DNA of 64,000 nucleotides from JAGQVA01 sp033764335 (GCA_033764335.1 JANRJC010000059.1:1-64000), one strand, 5' to 3'; shown: positions 43,987-53,264, counted from the stretch's first letter. Notes: generated by a model not told the origin, from the sequence alone. Made by a program: numbers and translations.

Positions 43987-46155
43987 ATGATGAAAAAACT
44001 TACGCTGGCTTTACTGGCCTTATGTTTTAGCCGGATGGTATCCGCACAATACGACACGCTTACCATCCAGCAGATTCAGTTTGTTTCCCAGCCGGACCTG
44101 GCTTCCTGCATTGATACTTCATCCTATCACGGTGATACCGTTTATGTGTATGGAACCGTCATGATGGACGGTGGTCTTTCCCAGGCTGCCGGTGGTCGCA
44201 ACGTATGGATTCAGAGTGGTACAGGCCCTTTCTCTGGAATAGATGTTTTTACCACGGGTGTACCCATTCCCGTACCGGGTACCGATGTGCTTGACCTCGC
44301 AGCGGGAGATTCGGTACTGATACTAGGCAAAGTGGACCAGTTTAGGGGAGAAAGCGAAATTGTCCCCCTTGAAATTGAAGTGCTCGATTTTGGAAAATCG
44401 GTAAACTATACAACTATCAATGTCGGCGACCTCAACGACGACCAGAAGGTGAATATTCCACAAACCGGAGAACAATGGGAAGGTACTTATGTCGAAATCA
44501 CCAATGTAACGGTAGTCTCGGTGGATAATTTTACCGCCAGTGGGGTAGAGCGAGTGAGTTTTGACGTAGAAGATGCCAATGGCAATCTGGTGACGATTTC
44601 AGACCGGTTTCTCGCACAGCGCAAACCCAGCGCAGGCGGAACCTTTGTGCCTCCGGTTGTCGGTTCCAAATACAATTATATCCGAGGAGTTGTACTTCAC
44701 GGTTTTCCGAATGGCTGTCTTCCAACCAATAGCGGAACGCTTTTGGGGTATGAAATTGACCCATTTGAACCCAGCGATTATGATCTGGGGGTTTCCGCAC
44801 CATTGATTTCAGCCGTTACCCGCAATCCGATTACACCCAAACCCACCGATGACGCCAATATATCGGCGGCCATTGTGGATCCAGATGGAAATGTGGTTTC
44901 GGCCTCGTTGTTTTACGCCGTAGGTGAAAGCAACAATAGTTACCTCGAAATACCGATGACCGCTACCGGCAGCACTTTTAGCGCTACCATTCCCAACACT
45001 GCTTACAGCGAAGGAGATATTGTCAAATATTACCTCAGTGCTACCGATGACAGCGCATTTACCACAACCAGCCCGGTTGCCAATACTGCTGCGCCTTACT
45101 TTTTTGTGGTAAGAGAAAATGGCACAACGATTTACGACGTACAATACACCATCTATACCAGCGGTCGTTCGGGTTATGACGGCCTGGAGGTTACGGTTGA
45201 AGGCATTGTAACGGCCACTGCCGATCCCAAAGATCTGGGGTATGTATATATCCAGCAGGAGGGAAAAACTACCTGGGGAGCACTTGCCCTTACGGGCAAC
45301 GCCACCCTTGCTACCCTAAAACGCGGCGACAAAGTACGCGCCCGCGGGGTGGTACAGGACGTTACCAATTTTGGCCTCACCCGCCTGGGGAATATTCTCG
45401 AAGTAACCGTACTGAGTCAGGGAAATGCACTTCCCGATCCGGTAGAAATTGATCCGGATGATTTCACTACTTACGATGTGGCCACCACCGAACCCTACGA
45501 GTGTATGCTCGTGAAACTCAAAAACCCTGCGGGGGGAAATATCTATGTAGTAGATGTTAATGCAGATGCTCCCAGTAATTTTGCCGAATATCGCGTGGGA
45601 ACGAATCCTTTTGATCCACTCGCGGGTTGTCGCGTACTGGCGGGCCGTGTGACTACCAGTGCATTTAGTTCGCTTTCTTTTTCGTATATCAATGATTCCA
45701 CCTGGATCACCAACTCCGGTGCGATTGACCCCAACCTCCCAATCTGTATAGTCTCCTCTGGCGACACCCTGACCAGCCTTACGGGTATCATGTATTACAG
45801 CTTCAGCGCAATGAAAATTTTACCGCGCAATAATGCTGATGCAGAAGGATTTAGTGGAGCCAACTGCCCCGGTGGCATTACCGGTATAGCCGACGACTTG
45901 GCCGGAAGCGTAATCCGAGCTTATCCTGTACCTGCTTCTGAAAACGTAATCGTTGAATACGAATTTCCAAAAATGGTAACCGGAACGGTATATCTTTTTG
46001 ATATTATGGGCAGAGTGGTAGGTTCTTCCAAAATTCAGGGGCTAACCGGAACAACAACACTACCGGTTTCGAACCTTACCGCTGGGAACTACTTTCTGTC
46101 GGTAGAAGTAGAAGGAGTATTGATCGAAAGAAAAAAAATCGCTGTGATCCACTAG
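43987..46155 (+). CDS. Secreted T9SS-cargo protein with OB-fold-like domains
   Basis: 722 residues with a signal peptide ending near VSAQ. Two similar beta modules recur: residues about 20-240 (DTVYVYGTVMMDGG, WIQSGTGPFSGIDVF) and 390-620 (GLEVTVEGIVTATADPKDLG, YVYIQQEGKTTWGALAL), each of the kind found in OB-fold domains linked to extracellular nucleases. An Ig-like domain separates them (GNVVSASLFYAVGESNNSYL). The last 80 residues are a typical T9SS type A sorting domain (RAYPVPASENVIVEYEF ... GNYFLSVEVEG ... RKKIAVIH). No catalytic motif is recognised. Middle gene of the operon. Confidence 0.75.
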   Translation: MMKKLTLALLALCFSRMVSAQYDTLTIQQIQFVSQPDLASCIDTSSYHGDTVYVYGTVMMDGGLSQAAGGRNVWIQSGTGPFSGIDVFTTGVPIPVPGTDVLDLAAGDSVLILGKVDQFRGESEIVPLEIEVLDFGKSVNYTTINVGDLNDDQKVNIPQTGEQWEGTYVEITNVTVVSVDNFTASGVERVSFDVEDANGNLVTISDRFLAQRKPSAGGTFVPPVVGSKYNYIRGVVLHGFPNGCLPTNSGTLLGYEIDPFEPSDYDLGVSAPLISAVTRNPITPKPTDDANISAAIVDPDGNVVSASLFYAVGESNNSYLEIPMTATGSTFSATIPNTAYSEGDIVKYYLSATDDSAFTTTSPVANTAAPYFFVVRENGTTIYDVQYTIYTSGRSGYDGLEVTVEGIVTATADPKDLGYVYIQQEGKTTWGALALTGNATLATLKRGDKVRARGVVQDVTNFGLTRLGNILEVTVLSQGNALPDPVEIDPDDFTTYDVATTEPYECMLVKLKNPAGGNIYVVDVNADAPSNFAEYRVGTNPFDPLAGCRVLAGRVTTSAFSSLSFSYINDSTWITNSGAIDPNLPICIVSSGDTLTSLTGIMYYSFSAMKILPRNNADAEGFSGANCPGGITGIADDLAGSVIRAYPVPASENVIVEYEFPKMVTGTVYLFDIMGRVVGSSKIQGLTGTTTLPVSNLTAGNYFLSVEVEGVLIERKKIAVIH

Positions 46156-46175
46156 TTTTTTAAGCTGATTGTAAA

Positions 46176-47621
46176 ATGAAACGCTGTCTGTTTGCCTGTT
46201 TGGTCCTATCTACGCTGGTCGCCTGTGATCCCGGAGAAAAGTTGGAAAACCTTCCTCCGGAAACTAAACTTTTTGTCGAAAGTATCAATGTCTCCGGTGA
46301 CCAGCGACTCAATAGTGTTGTCAGGCTTCATTGGTCAGGAGAAGACCAGGATGGTTATGTAAATAGGTACGAATTTGCTATTAATAATGCAAACTGGTTT
46401 TCCACCACCCAAACAGACAGCGTTTTTCGTTTTGATATAAACTTTGGTTCTGACACCAACAATATTGTGTTTTCGGTCAGAGCCATTGATAATTTGGGGC
46501 AGACAGACCCTACCCCCGCCGAATTAGTTATTCCTATCAAAAACACTACACCGGTTGCCGTTTTTGATACCATCAATGTAATTCCCGACACTGTTTTTTC
46601 TGTATGGTCGGTTTTATGGGCAGTAGAAGATGTGGACGGGCAGGAGACCCTCGACTCTGTATTTATCCGAATCAATCAGGGTTCCTGGTATGCACTGGAT
46701 CGGCTGGAAAGTTTTGTTACTTTTATCCCCACCCAGCCGGAACAAAGCGGATTGCAGGAAACGCAAATTTTCAGCGGGCAGAAACAGACCATTCTCCCTA
46801 TTTCCCTAGAAGGATTAAATGTGGAAGGTTCCAACCGACTGTACCTCCGCGTGCGCGATATTGCAGGTTCTTTCAGCGAGATTGATTCCACCGACGAGTT
46901 TTTTGTGCGTGCAAAAAAGAGTGATCTGCTCGTTGTGGATGATCATACCGATCCAAATTCAGACAATACCTACTTTCCCCTTTTGGGACAAATTTACCCC
47001 GGTTATGATTACCTGAATATTCGGGAAAATATTCCCCCTTTCTGGGATCCGACCTTTGGATTTATGCTGGGATTGTACGACAAAGTATTCTGGTATTCCG
47101 ACGGGACACAACTCTCTGCTTTCGGGCAACAACTGCTGATCGAAGTGGCTTCTACACAGATTCAGCTTTACCTGAACCAGGGAGGAAAAATATTTTTTAC
47201 GGCGCGGTTTCCGGGATCATTTACCGACCCTACATCGGAAACTGCTAATCGTTCCCCGATTTTCAGTTTTTCGCCGATGGACAGCCTTTCGACTTCCCCC
47301 GGACAGGCGCGCATACCCATTGATAGCGTAGTATTTCCAACGGCTGCTTTTTCGGCAATTTTTGACCCTCTGGTTTGTTCGACTTTTATTACCGGTGCGG
47401 ATCCTTTTTATCCCAAAGACCCTGTCAACAACCTGATGACAACCAACCTAGTAACTGCCGGTGGATGGGTGGGTCCTAATGTAATTGCCGCCCGCACTAC
47501 CTATACCAATGGCAAGACCAACCAAGTATTTGTGTCTGTGGAATTACACAAACTCCAGAAAGATCCGGCAGCGTTAACAAAGTTTATGAACTTTGTGCTT
47601 AATAGCGAATTTAATTGGTAA
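46176..47621 (+). CDS. Surface lipoprotein with Ig-like and GATase-like parts, third gene of the operon
   Basis: 481 residues. A lipoprotein signal (FACLVLSTLVACDPGE) is followed by an Ig/FnIII-like region with LHWSGEDQDGYVNRYEFAIN, which recurs in related bacterial surface proteins. Residues about 245-480 resemble a class I glutamine-amidotransferase-like Rossmann fold (LLVVDDHTDPNSDNTYFPLL; KVFWYSDGTQLS; YLNQGGKIFFTARFPGSF) without an obvious catalytic Cys. It starts 20 bp after the T9SS-cargo gene. As a lipoprotein it could anchor or receive the two secreted proteins (inference). Confidence 0.7.
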   Translation: MKRCLFACLVLSTLVACDPGEKLENLPPETKLFVESINVSGDQRLNSVVRLHWSGEDQDGYVNRYEFAINNANWFSTTQTDSVFRFDINFGSDTNNIVFSVRAIDNLGQTDPTPAELVIPIKNTTPVAVFDTINVIPDTVFSVWSVLWAVEDVDGQETLDSVFIRINQGSWYALDRLESFVTFIPTQPEQSGLQETQIFSGQKQTILPISLEGLNVEGSNRLYLRVRDIAGSFSEIDSTDEFFVRAKKSDLLVVDDHTDPNSDNTYFPLLGQIYPGYDYLNIRENIPPFWDPTFGFMLGLYDKVFWYSDGTQLSAFGQQLLIEVASTQIQLYLNQGGKIFFTARFPGSFTDPTSETANRSPIFSFSPMDSLSTSPGQARIPIDSVVFPTAAFSAIFDPLVCSTFITGADPFYPKDPVNNLMTTNLVTAGGWVGPNVIAARTTYTNGKTNQVFVSVELHKLQKDPAALTKFMNFVLNSEFNW

Positions 47622-47653
47622 TCGAAATTGTAGAAGGGCGACAAAGGGGTTGG

Positions 47654-47673
47654 TTACCCCGTTAACGGGGTAA
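47654..47673. repeat. Perfect 20-bp palindrome
   Basis: TTACCCCGTTAACGGGGTAA, a perfect palindrome with no loop, lies 32 bp after the operon's last stop and 68 bp before the aminotransferase start. There is no T-run directly after it, so an operator is as plausible as a terminator. Confidence 0.7.
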
Positions 47674-47741
47674 ATTACAAAAATTTTCTAATTTCAGTAC
47701 TTCTCCGAACAACAAAATTCGAAAAATATTATTCAATCTAT

Positions 47742-49004
47742 ATGCCCCGAGTAAACCAAATGGCCGAAAATCTGATGGGTTCTCAAATTCTCGAACTTTC
47801 CGATCAGATTCGACAGAAACTTCGCGCCGGAGAACAAATTTTTGATCTCACAATCGGCGACTTTGATTCGGTGATTTTCCCGATTCCGGAACTGTTGAAA
47901 GATGCCGTAAGCAATGCATACGCCCAGAATTTCACTAATTATCCCGCTACAAATGGCACGGTGGAGCTACGCACGGCCATCGCGGCTTATACTCGCAGCC
48001 AGCAGAAGCTGGATTACCCGGCAAATGATGTCCTGGTATCGTCTGGCGCCAGGCCGCTGATTTACGCGGCTTACATTACCCTGCTCAACCCCGGAGAAAA
48101 AATCATTTACCCCGTACCTTCGTGGAACAACCACTTTTACACCCATCTCGCCCAAGCGAGTGGTTTTGCTTTAGCCACACACCCGGAGGACAATTTTATG
48201 CCGACGGCACAACTTCTCGAACCCCATCTCGGCCAAGCCGGCCTGCTTTCGCTTTGTTCACCACTCAATCCGGCCGGTACGGTTTTCAGTCGTAAACAAC
48301 TCGCTGACATCTGCGAACTTGTCCTGGCGGAAAACCGGCGCAGAGGATTGGATGCCAAGCCCCTATACATCCTGTATGACCAGATTTACAGAAACCTTAC
48401 TTACGGCGATACCCAGCATTTCGACCCGGTTTCTCTTTACCCGGAGATGAAACCCTTTACGATTTATATTGATGGTATCTCCAAGGCATTTGCCGCCACC
48501 GGTCTGCGTATGGGTTGGGCTTTCGGGCCTTCCGATGTGATCGGAAAAATGAAACTATTGCTTGCCCATATAGGCTCATGGCCTTCTCATCCTTTGCAGC
48601 AGGCGACCGCCGAATACCTCGGTAAAACAGAGTCGGTAAATGAATACCTAACCGATATAAAAGAAAAACTAAACCAGCGACTGGTTAAATTTTACGAAGG
48701 GTTTTGCCAACTCAAAAACAGCGGATACCCCGTGGATGCCATCAGCCCTCAGGCAGCTTTATACCTCACGGTAAAAATAGATCTGAGAGCCTTTCAAACA
48801 CCGGATGCAAAACCGCTGCTCACCGGTCGTCAGGTTTATCAGTATCTGCTAAATGAAGCCGGGGTGGCAATGGTTCCTTTTTATGCCTTTGGACTGGAGG
48901 AAACATCCGTATGGTTCCGGCTTTCCGTCGGAACTGCCCATCTGGAAGACATTCCCGAGATCATCCACCGATTGGAGAGAGCTTTGGCAAAAGTAACCCG
49001 GTAA
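47742..49004 (+). CDS. PLP-dependent aminotransferase, class I/II
   Basis: 420 residues. Fold type I elements: VSSGARPLIYAAYITLLNPG, SLCSPLNPAGTVFSRKQL, LYILYDQIYRNL and the PLP-lysine site YIDGISKAFAATGLRMGW (K248). The Arg that binds the substrate carboxylate is in WFRLSVG near the end. Aspartate/tyrosine/aromatic-type transaminases share this pattern; the amino donor cannot be named. No signal peptide, so cytoplasmic. Monocistronic with a terminator after it. Confidence 0.9.
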   Translation: MPRVNQMAENLMGSQILELSDQIRQKLRAGEQIFDLTIGDFDSVIFPIPELLKDAVSNAYAQNFTNYPATNGTVELRTAIAAYTRSQQKLDYPANDVLVSSGARPLIYAAYITLLNPGEKIIYPVPSWNNHFYTHLAQASGFALATHPEDNFMPTAQLLEPHLGQAGLLSLCSPLNPAGTVFSRKQLADICELVLAENRRRGLDAKPLYILYDQIYRNLTYGDTQHFDPVSLYPEMKPFTIYIDGISKAFAATGLRMGWAFGPSDVIGKMKLLLAHIGSWPSHPLQQATAEYLGKTESVNEYLTDIKEKLNQRLVKFYEGFCQLKNSGYPVDAISPQAALYLTVKIDLRAFQTPDAKPLLTGRQVYQYLLNEAGVAMVPFYAFGLEETSVWFRLSVGTAHLEDIPEIIHRLERALAKVTR

Positions 49005-49022
49005 AACCCTTATATAAACCAA

Positions 49023-49060
49023 CAGCGCGGACTCCCAAAGAATCCGCGCTGAAATTTTTT
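49023..49060 (+). terminator. Rho-independent terminator
   Basis: A 9-bp perfect stem CAGCGCGGA / TCCGCGCTG with an 11-nt loop, then AAATTTTTT. It ends the aminotransferase gene and lies just before the stop of the convergent coiled-coil gene. Confidence 0.75.
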
Positions 49061-49071
49061 ATGTATATAAA

Positions 49072-50751
49072 TTAAAAACGATTGCGAAGCAGAGTGATAA
49101 ATTCGACGACAACCTGATCTTCCCGGTCAATGGTTGTATTGTTAAAAACAAATTTATCCAGAATATCTTCTACCTCTTCGCTGTTTTTGGCGTTATTTAC
49201 TTTATCCACGATGATTCGGAAACGCACATTGTTTCCATCAAATACCTTTTGAACGTACTGGTATTGTTTGTGAATGGGTATTTCATCGAGTTTAATTTTA
49301 CGGCTGCCATTGAGTTTGTCGAGAATCTGCTTAGGTGCATCACCGGTAGTTTTTGCAGTCGTCTCGTTAATTTTGTCCAGAATCGAAGTGGGTTTATCCG
49401 TGCGGGTTTCCGGAGCTTTTCCGTTTTCTTTTTCGTTGAGGAAACGATCCAGGAAAGACATGGTGGACTCTTTTTTAGGAGGCACTACGGTTTCCATCGG
49501 TTTTTCCATCATTTCCAACACTTCTTCCACCACGGAGGCCGAGACTCCGGTTTTTTCCACTTTAGGTTCGGGTTTCACTTCGGGTTTTGGTTCCGGTTTT
49601 ACCTCGGGTTTAGGTTCCGGTTTCGGTTCTGCCTGAGGTTTTGGCTCAAAGGCTTCCGACATTTCGAGAACCTCGTCTTTCGGCTCAGGTATTTTTGCTA
49701 CCGGGATTTCTACAACGGGTATTTCCGTTTTTACCACGGGTTTTTCTTCTGGTACGACAACTTCGATCGTTTCTTCTTTCGCGACAACTTCCGGTTTGGG
49801 AGATAGAATATCTTCTTCATCCAGATCGAGGTCAAAGGCTTCATCGCCGTTGGCGAGAGTATCAAAAAAGCTGGCTTTTTTAGCTTCCTCTTCTTTTTTA
49901 CGACGGGCTTCTTCCTCGCGGCGTTTGCGTTCTTCCTCTTCCCTCCGCCGAGCTTCTTCTTCTTTGCGTTTTGCCTCTTCCGCCAGAAGACGAGCTTCTT
50001 CCTCTTTGCGGCGGGCTTCCTCTTCTTTTTGCCGGGCTTCTTCTTCTTTTTGCCGGGCGTCTTCTTCCTGCCTGCGTTTCGCTTCCTCGGCCTGGCGTTC
50101 ACGGGAAGTGATTTCGTCAAGAATGGAAGAAAGTTTTACACCAGAAAGACTTTCAAACAAATCGGCCCGATAGGCGTCAAAGTCTTTCTCGCTCTTTTTG
50201 TCATAGACTTCGATGACCTTTTCCATTTTCAGAAAATAGACATCTTTTTCAACCGTATCTATATTATTTTTTTGATAATACTTTAGGATACTGCTGATGA
50301 CAAAACCGAGGTCCGAAAAAAATTGAGAATATCGCTGATACACTTCGAAAGAAATTTTTTCACCCTGATGAAAGAAAAAGCTGGTGATGGCTTCTTTCGG
50401 ATCAAGAATCAGGCGGAGATTATTGTAAACTGCCCGTTTGAGCATCGGTTTAAAATCCTCCTCGCTGATGCGTATATGCTGTGAAAGGCTGTTTTTCAGC
50501 GCTTTCAGGCTTTCCTGAATATCAGCCTGATCAAAATCGAAATAGGGGTGTTTCAGCTTGGCAATCTGCATGTCCCAAACCTGAAAGACCTGAAACAATA
50601 AGAATTTATTGATTTGCGAATGGTCAGAAAAGCCCTTCAGCTCTTCGCCACGGATAACGCCCTTCTCAAAAAAATGATTGGACAACATCCGCTCGCTGAT
50701 TTGCTGAGCAAGTTCATTTAGCTTCTCTTCCGGCAGCGTTATTTTTCTCAT
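49072..50751 (-). CDS. Large charged coiled-coil protein, unknown function
   Basis: 559 residues from ATG 50751 (MRKITLPEEKLNELAQQISE). The same frame stays open 71 codons further upstream, but that stretch is unlike a protein start and has poor coding character. The first 225 residues are a helical domain with aromatic residues (FDFDQADIQESLKALKNSLS). Residues about 230-310 are a long Glu/Lys/Arg coiled coil built of EEARRKEEEAR-type heptads; 345-440 is Pro/Glu/Lys-rich (PKPEPKPEVKPEPK). The last 110 residues form another ordered domain (YVQKVFDGNNVRFRIIVDKV). No signal peptide or membrane segment. I do not recognise the family; a cytoplasmic scaffold is plausible. Confidence 0.7.
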   Translation of the reverse strand: MRKITLPEEKLNELAQQISERMLSNHFFEKGVIRGEELKGFSDHSQINKFLLFQVFQVWDMQIAKLKHPYFDFDQADIQESLKALKNSLSQHIRISEEDFKPMLKRAVYNNLRLILDPKEAITSFFFHQGEKISFEVYQRYSQFFSDLGFVISSILKYYQKNNIDTVEKDVYFLKMEKVIEVYDKKSEKDFDAYRADLFESLSGVKLSSILDEITSRERQAEEAKRRQEEDARQKEEEARQKEEEARRKEEEARLLAEEAKRKEEEARRREEEERKRREEEARRKKEEEAKKASFFDTLANGDEAFDLDLDEEDILSPKPEVVAKEETIEVVVPEEKPVVKTEIPVVEIPVAKIPEPKDEVLEMSEAFEPKPQAEPKPEPKPEVKPEPKPEVKPEPKVEKTGVSASVVEEVLEMMEKPMETVVPPKKESTMSFLDRFLNEKENGKAPETRTDKPTSILDKINETTAKTTGDAPKQILDKLNGSRKIKLDEIPIHKQYQYVQKVFDGNNVRFRIIVDKVNNAKNSEEVEDILDKFVFNNTTIDREDQVVVEFITLLRNRF

Positions 50752-51045
50752 TCTAATTAAAATTACCTCATCTAAATGTTGTGTTGGGCATATTTTGTCC
50801 CCAACCGAACTTTGTAAATATACTATTTTTGCCTTTTGAAAGAAAATTCCGAAAATATCTCCCGGCAAGGTATGAATACAGAACGAATTAGTACGATATT
50901 GTGTTGCGATCTGGCTATATAAGTGTCTGAATAGTAGTATTTTATACGAAAAAAAGCAAAACACCCCAATAATTTACACCAATCCTGTACCAGAAATTAC
51001 ACGAATACAGATAAATTTTCGACCAAATTCTATTAAATTGCCTCC

Positions 51046-51624
51046 GTGAATGTTTACGTTTACATTGCTCTAGCACCGACATTCGTGCTTTTATCCTGCA
51101 ACAAGTCGGTATCCCCGGTCGAGCACCACACAATCCCTATTGATAGCCTCTATCAGGTAGTCATACCCTCCAACCTGCAACCCGGGTACGACATGCACGC
51201 TTACGCTAGTCTGCAATATTACGATACCATTCAAAACTTTTACCTTCTCGGTATTGAAGATGCCAAACAAAACCTCGGAGATATTAAACGGAAACGTTTA
51301 AAACTAAAAGGATATTATGAATTCGTAGAAGGAACCGTGTTAGAAAAAGCGGATTCTTTTCAGATTGAGACTGAGCAGGAATTCCAATTGCCGCCCGACC
51401 TTTCGGTAAAAGCTTCGGATTATTATGTTTTGAGCAAATTGGAAGAAGGCTCCATAGATCTTTTTTACCGTATTGCCGTCTATGAAAATGAAAGTTATTT
51501 CTTCCAACTGGTCTTCTGGATGCCTTATGAAGGTTATTGTAGCCAATTAGAGTGGATCGAAACGGTTACTCAATCCTTTACTTTTATTCAATCTCCGCCC
51601 CACAATGATGTAGGCATCCGCTGA
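51046..51624 (+). CDS. Lipoprotein of unknown function
   Basis: 192 residues using a GTG start at 51046; the in-frame ATG alternatives are too far downstream to keep the signal. The signal ends in LLSCNKS, a lipobox. The mature part is about 170 residues with Tyr-rich strands (YASLQYYDTIQNFYLLGIED; SDYYVLSKLEEGSIDLFYRI; LVFWMPYEGYCSQ). It resembles small lipoproteins with a PsbP/Mog1-like fold but that is a weak guess. Upstream 50752-51045 has no gene and probably holds two divergent promoters. It lies just upstream of purB. Confidence 0.65.
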   Translation: MNVYVYIALAPTFVLLSCNKSVSPVEHHTIPIDSLYQVVIPSNLQPGYDMHAYASLQYYDTIQNFYLLGIEDAKQNLGDIKRKRLKLKGYYEFVEGTVLEKADSFQIETEQEFQLPPDLSVKASDYYVLSKLEEGSIDLFYRIAVYENESYFFQLVFWMPYEGYCSQLEWIETVTQSFTFIQSPPHNDVGIR

Positions 51625-51627
51625 TAT

Positions 51628-51659
51628 TTTGGGTAACTGAGGGATTCGGTGTAATTTTG
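51628..51659 (+). promoter_or_regulatory. Bacteroidota-type promoter for purB
   Basis: TTTG (51628-51631), 20 bp, TAATTTTG (51652-51659), an exact -7 box. The purB start is 22 bp downstream. Confidence 0.65.
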
Positions 51660-51681
51660 GCCTTTCCCTAAAATCAATCTC

Positions 51682-53043
51682 ATGGATTTGAATGCCCTTA
51701 CGGCAATTTCTCCTCTCGATGGCAGGTATAGAAACAAAATCCAGGTACTGGATTCGTATTTCTCTGAATATGCCCTCATACGCTACCGCGTTCAGGTGGA
51801 AATTGAATACCTTATCGCTCTCCACCTAACCGGTATTGCTCCCTTAATCTCCCACACTCCCGCCGAAATTCGGTTTTTGCGGTCCCTCTATCAGGATTTT
51901 TCGCTGGAAGATGCGGTCAGAGTTAAGGATATTGAAAAAACTACCAACCATGACGTAAAAGCGGTCGAGTACCTGATAAAAGAAAAAATTAATGACTCGG
52001 CATTCTCCCGGCTAAAAGACCAGCAGGAATTTGTTCACTTTGGCCTTACCTCACAGGACATCAACAATACTGCGATCCCGCTGTCCATTCGAGATTCCTT
52101 ACACGAGACCTACATTCCTCAACTTACCGATATCACTCAAAAACTCCAGGCATTTGCCCACGAATGGAAAACCATTCCGCTGCTCGCCCGCACTCATGGG
52201 CAACCGGCCTCGCCCACAACGCTGGGCAAAGAAATCGCCGTATTCGCACGCAGACTGGAAGTGCAGACGGAAATCCTGAAATCCCTGCCCGTACCGGGAA
52301 AGTTTGGCGGAGCCACCGGCAACCTCAACGCACATTACGTCGCCTATCCTCATATCAACTGGCAGGCGTTTGCCGACGATTTTGTCAATCAGGCATTAGG
52401 GCTTTCCCGCTCCTACCCTACCACACAGATTGACCACTACGACGGCCTCTCGGCTATTTTCGACTGCCTGAAAAGAATCAATGGCATCATCATGGACCTG
52501 TGCCAGGATATGTGGCTGTATATCAGTCAGGAATATTTCCGCCAAAAAGTCAAAGCCGGCGAAGTAGGTTCCTCCGCGATGCCTCATAAAGTCAACCCGA
52601 TTGACTTTGAAAATGCCGAAGGCAATTGCGGCCTATCTACCGCTATACTGGAATTTCTTAGCCGCAAGCTGCCCGTATCCCGCCTGCAACGCGACCTCAC
52701 CGACTCAACCGTGTTGCGCAATGTGGGCCTGGGCATAGGTTATGCCTATCTCGCTCAAAATTCGGTGATAAAAGGTTTGAAAAAACTCCTCGTAAACCCC
52801 GAGGCCATTGCCGCTGACCTTAATGCAAACTGGGCAGTACTTGCCGAAGCGATCCAGACTATTCTGCGAAGAGAAGGTTATCCCAAACCCTATGAAGCGC
52901 TGCGCGACCTCACCCGCGGAAATACCGCTATTACCGAAGCGTCGCTGAAGGCCTTTGTGCAAAATCTCGACATTCCCCTCGCAGTCAAAGAAGAATTGTC
53001 ACGCCTGCGCCCGGAAAACTATGTGGGCAATGCCGGGGAATAA
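51682..53043 (+). CDS. purB: Adenylosuccinate lyase
   Basis: 453 residues, the length of E. coli-type PurB. Family signature SSAMPHKVNPIDFENAEGN is intact, as are LARTHGQPASPTTLGKE (H172 in THGQ) and FVHFGLTSQDINNTA. PurB cleaves adenylosuccinate to AMP and SAICAR to AICAR, both releasing fumarate, in purine synthesis. Start ATG gives MDLNALTAISPLDGRY, the typical N-terminus. Housekeeping gene with a clear promoter. Confidence 0.97.
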   Translation: MDLNALTAISPLDGRYRNKIQVLDSYFSEYALIRYRVQVEIEYLIALHLTGIAPLISHTPAEIRFLRSLYQDFSLEDAVRVKDIEKTTNHDVKAVEYLIKEKINDSAFSRLKDQQEFVHFGLTSQDINNTAIPLSIRDSLHETYIPQLTDITQKLQAFAHEWKTIPLLARTHGQPASPTTLGKEIAVFARRLEVQTEILKSLPVPGKFGGATGNLNAHYVAYPHINWQAFADDFVNQALGLSRSYPTTQIDHYDGLSAIFDCLKRINGIIMDLCQDMWLYISQEYFRQKVKAGEVGSSAMPHKVNPIDFENAEGNCGLSTAILEFLSRKLPVSRLQRDLTDSTVLRNVGLGIGYAYLAQNSVIKGLKKLLVNPEAIAADLNANWAVLAEAIQTILRREGYPKPYEALRDLTRGNTAITEASLKAFVQNLDIPLAVKEELSRLRPENYVGNAGE

Positions 53044-53264
53044 TTATTTCGCTTCCAGATTTTGTCCTTTGTAATAACCCGTATCAAGGTCTTTATAGGC
53101 TTTTACAAAAAAAGTCATCTGCCCTACATGATAGGAAAAATGCTGTTTTCGTTAGGGCGATACCATATTTCTTCTTCCGAAAGCAGGGTCAGGCATTTTT
53201 TCGCACGAGGGATTCCTTCCTCCAACAAATGCCGCCTGATTTCGCGCATAATTAAGTCCGTCAT
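53044..53264 (-). pseudogene. DinB-family (DUF1572-like) gene with internal deletion and frameshift
   Basis: On the minus strand ATG 53264 opens MTDLIMREIRRHLLEEGIPR, then AKKCLTLLSEEEIWYRPNENS, the start of a DinB/DUF1572 helical bundle. The frame then breaks; another frame supplies HFSYHVGQMTFFVKAYKD, with the conserved YHVGQ metal-site helix, to a TAA at 53044. The family is about 155 residues; this remnant has about 75, so about 80 central residues and the frame have been lost. It lies immediately after the purB stop, tail to tail. Confidence 0.7.

Noticed and set aside
50751..50964. An upstream start for the coiled-coil protein (630 instead of 559 residues)
   Set aside because: The extra 71 residues are Phe/Cys-rich and unlike a protein start; MRKITLPEEKLNEL at 50751 is a natural beginning.
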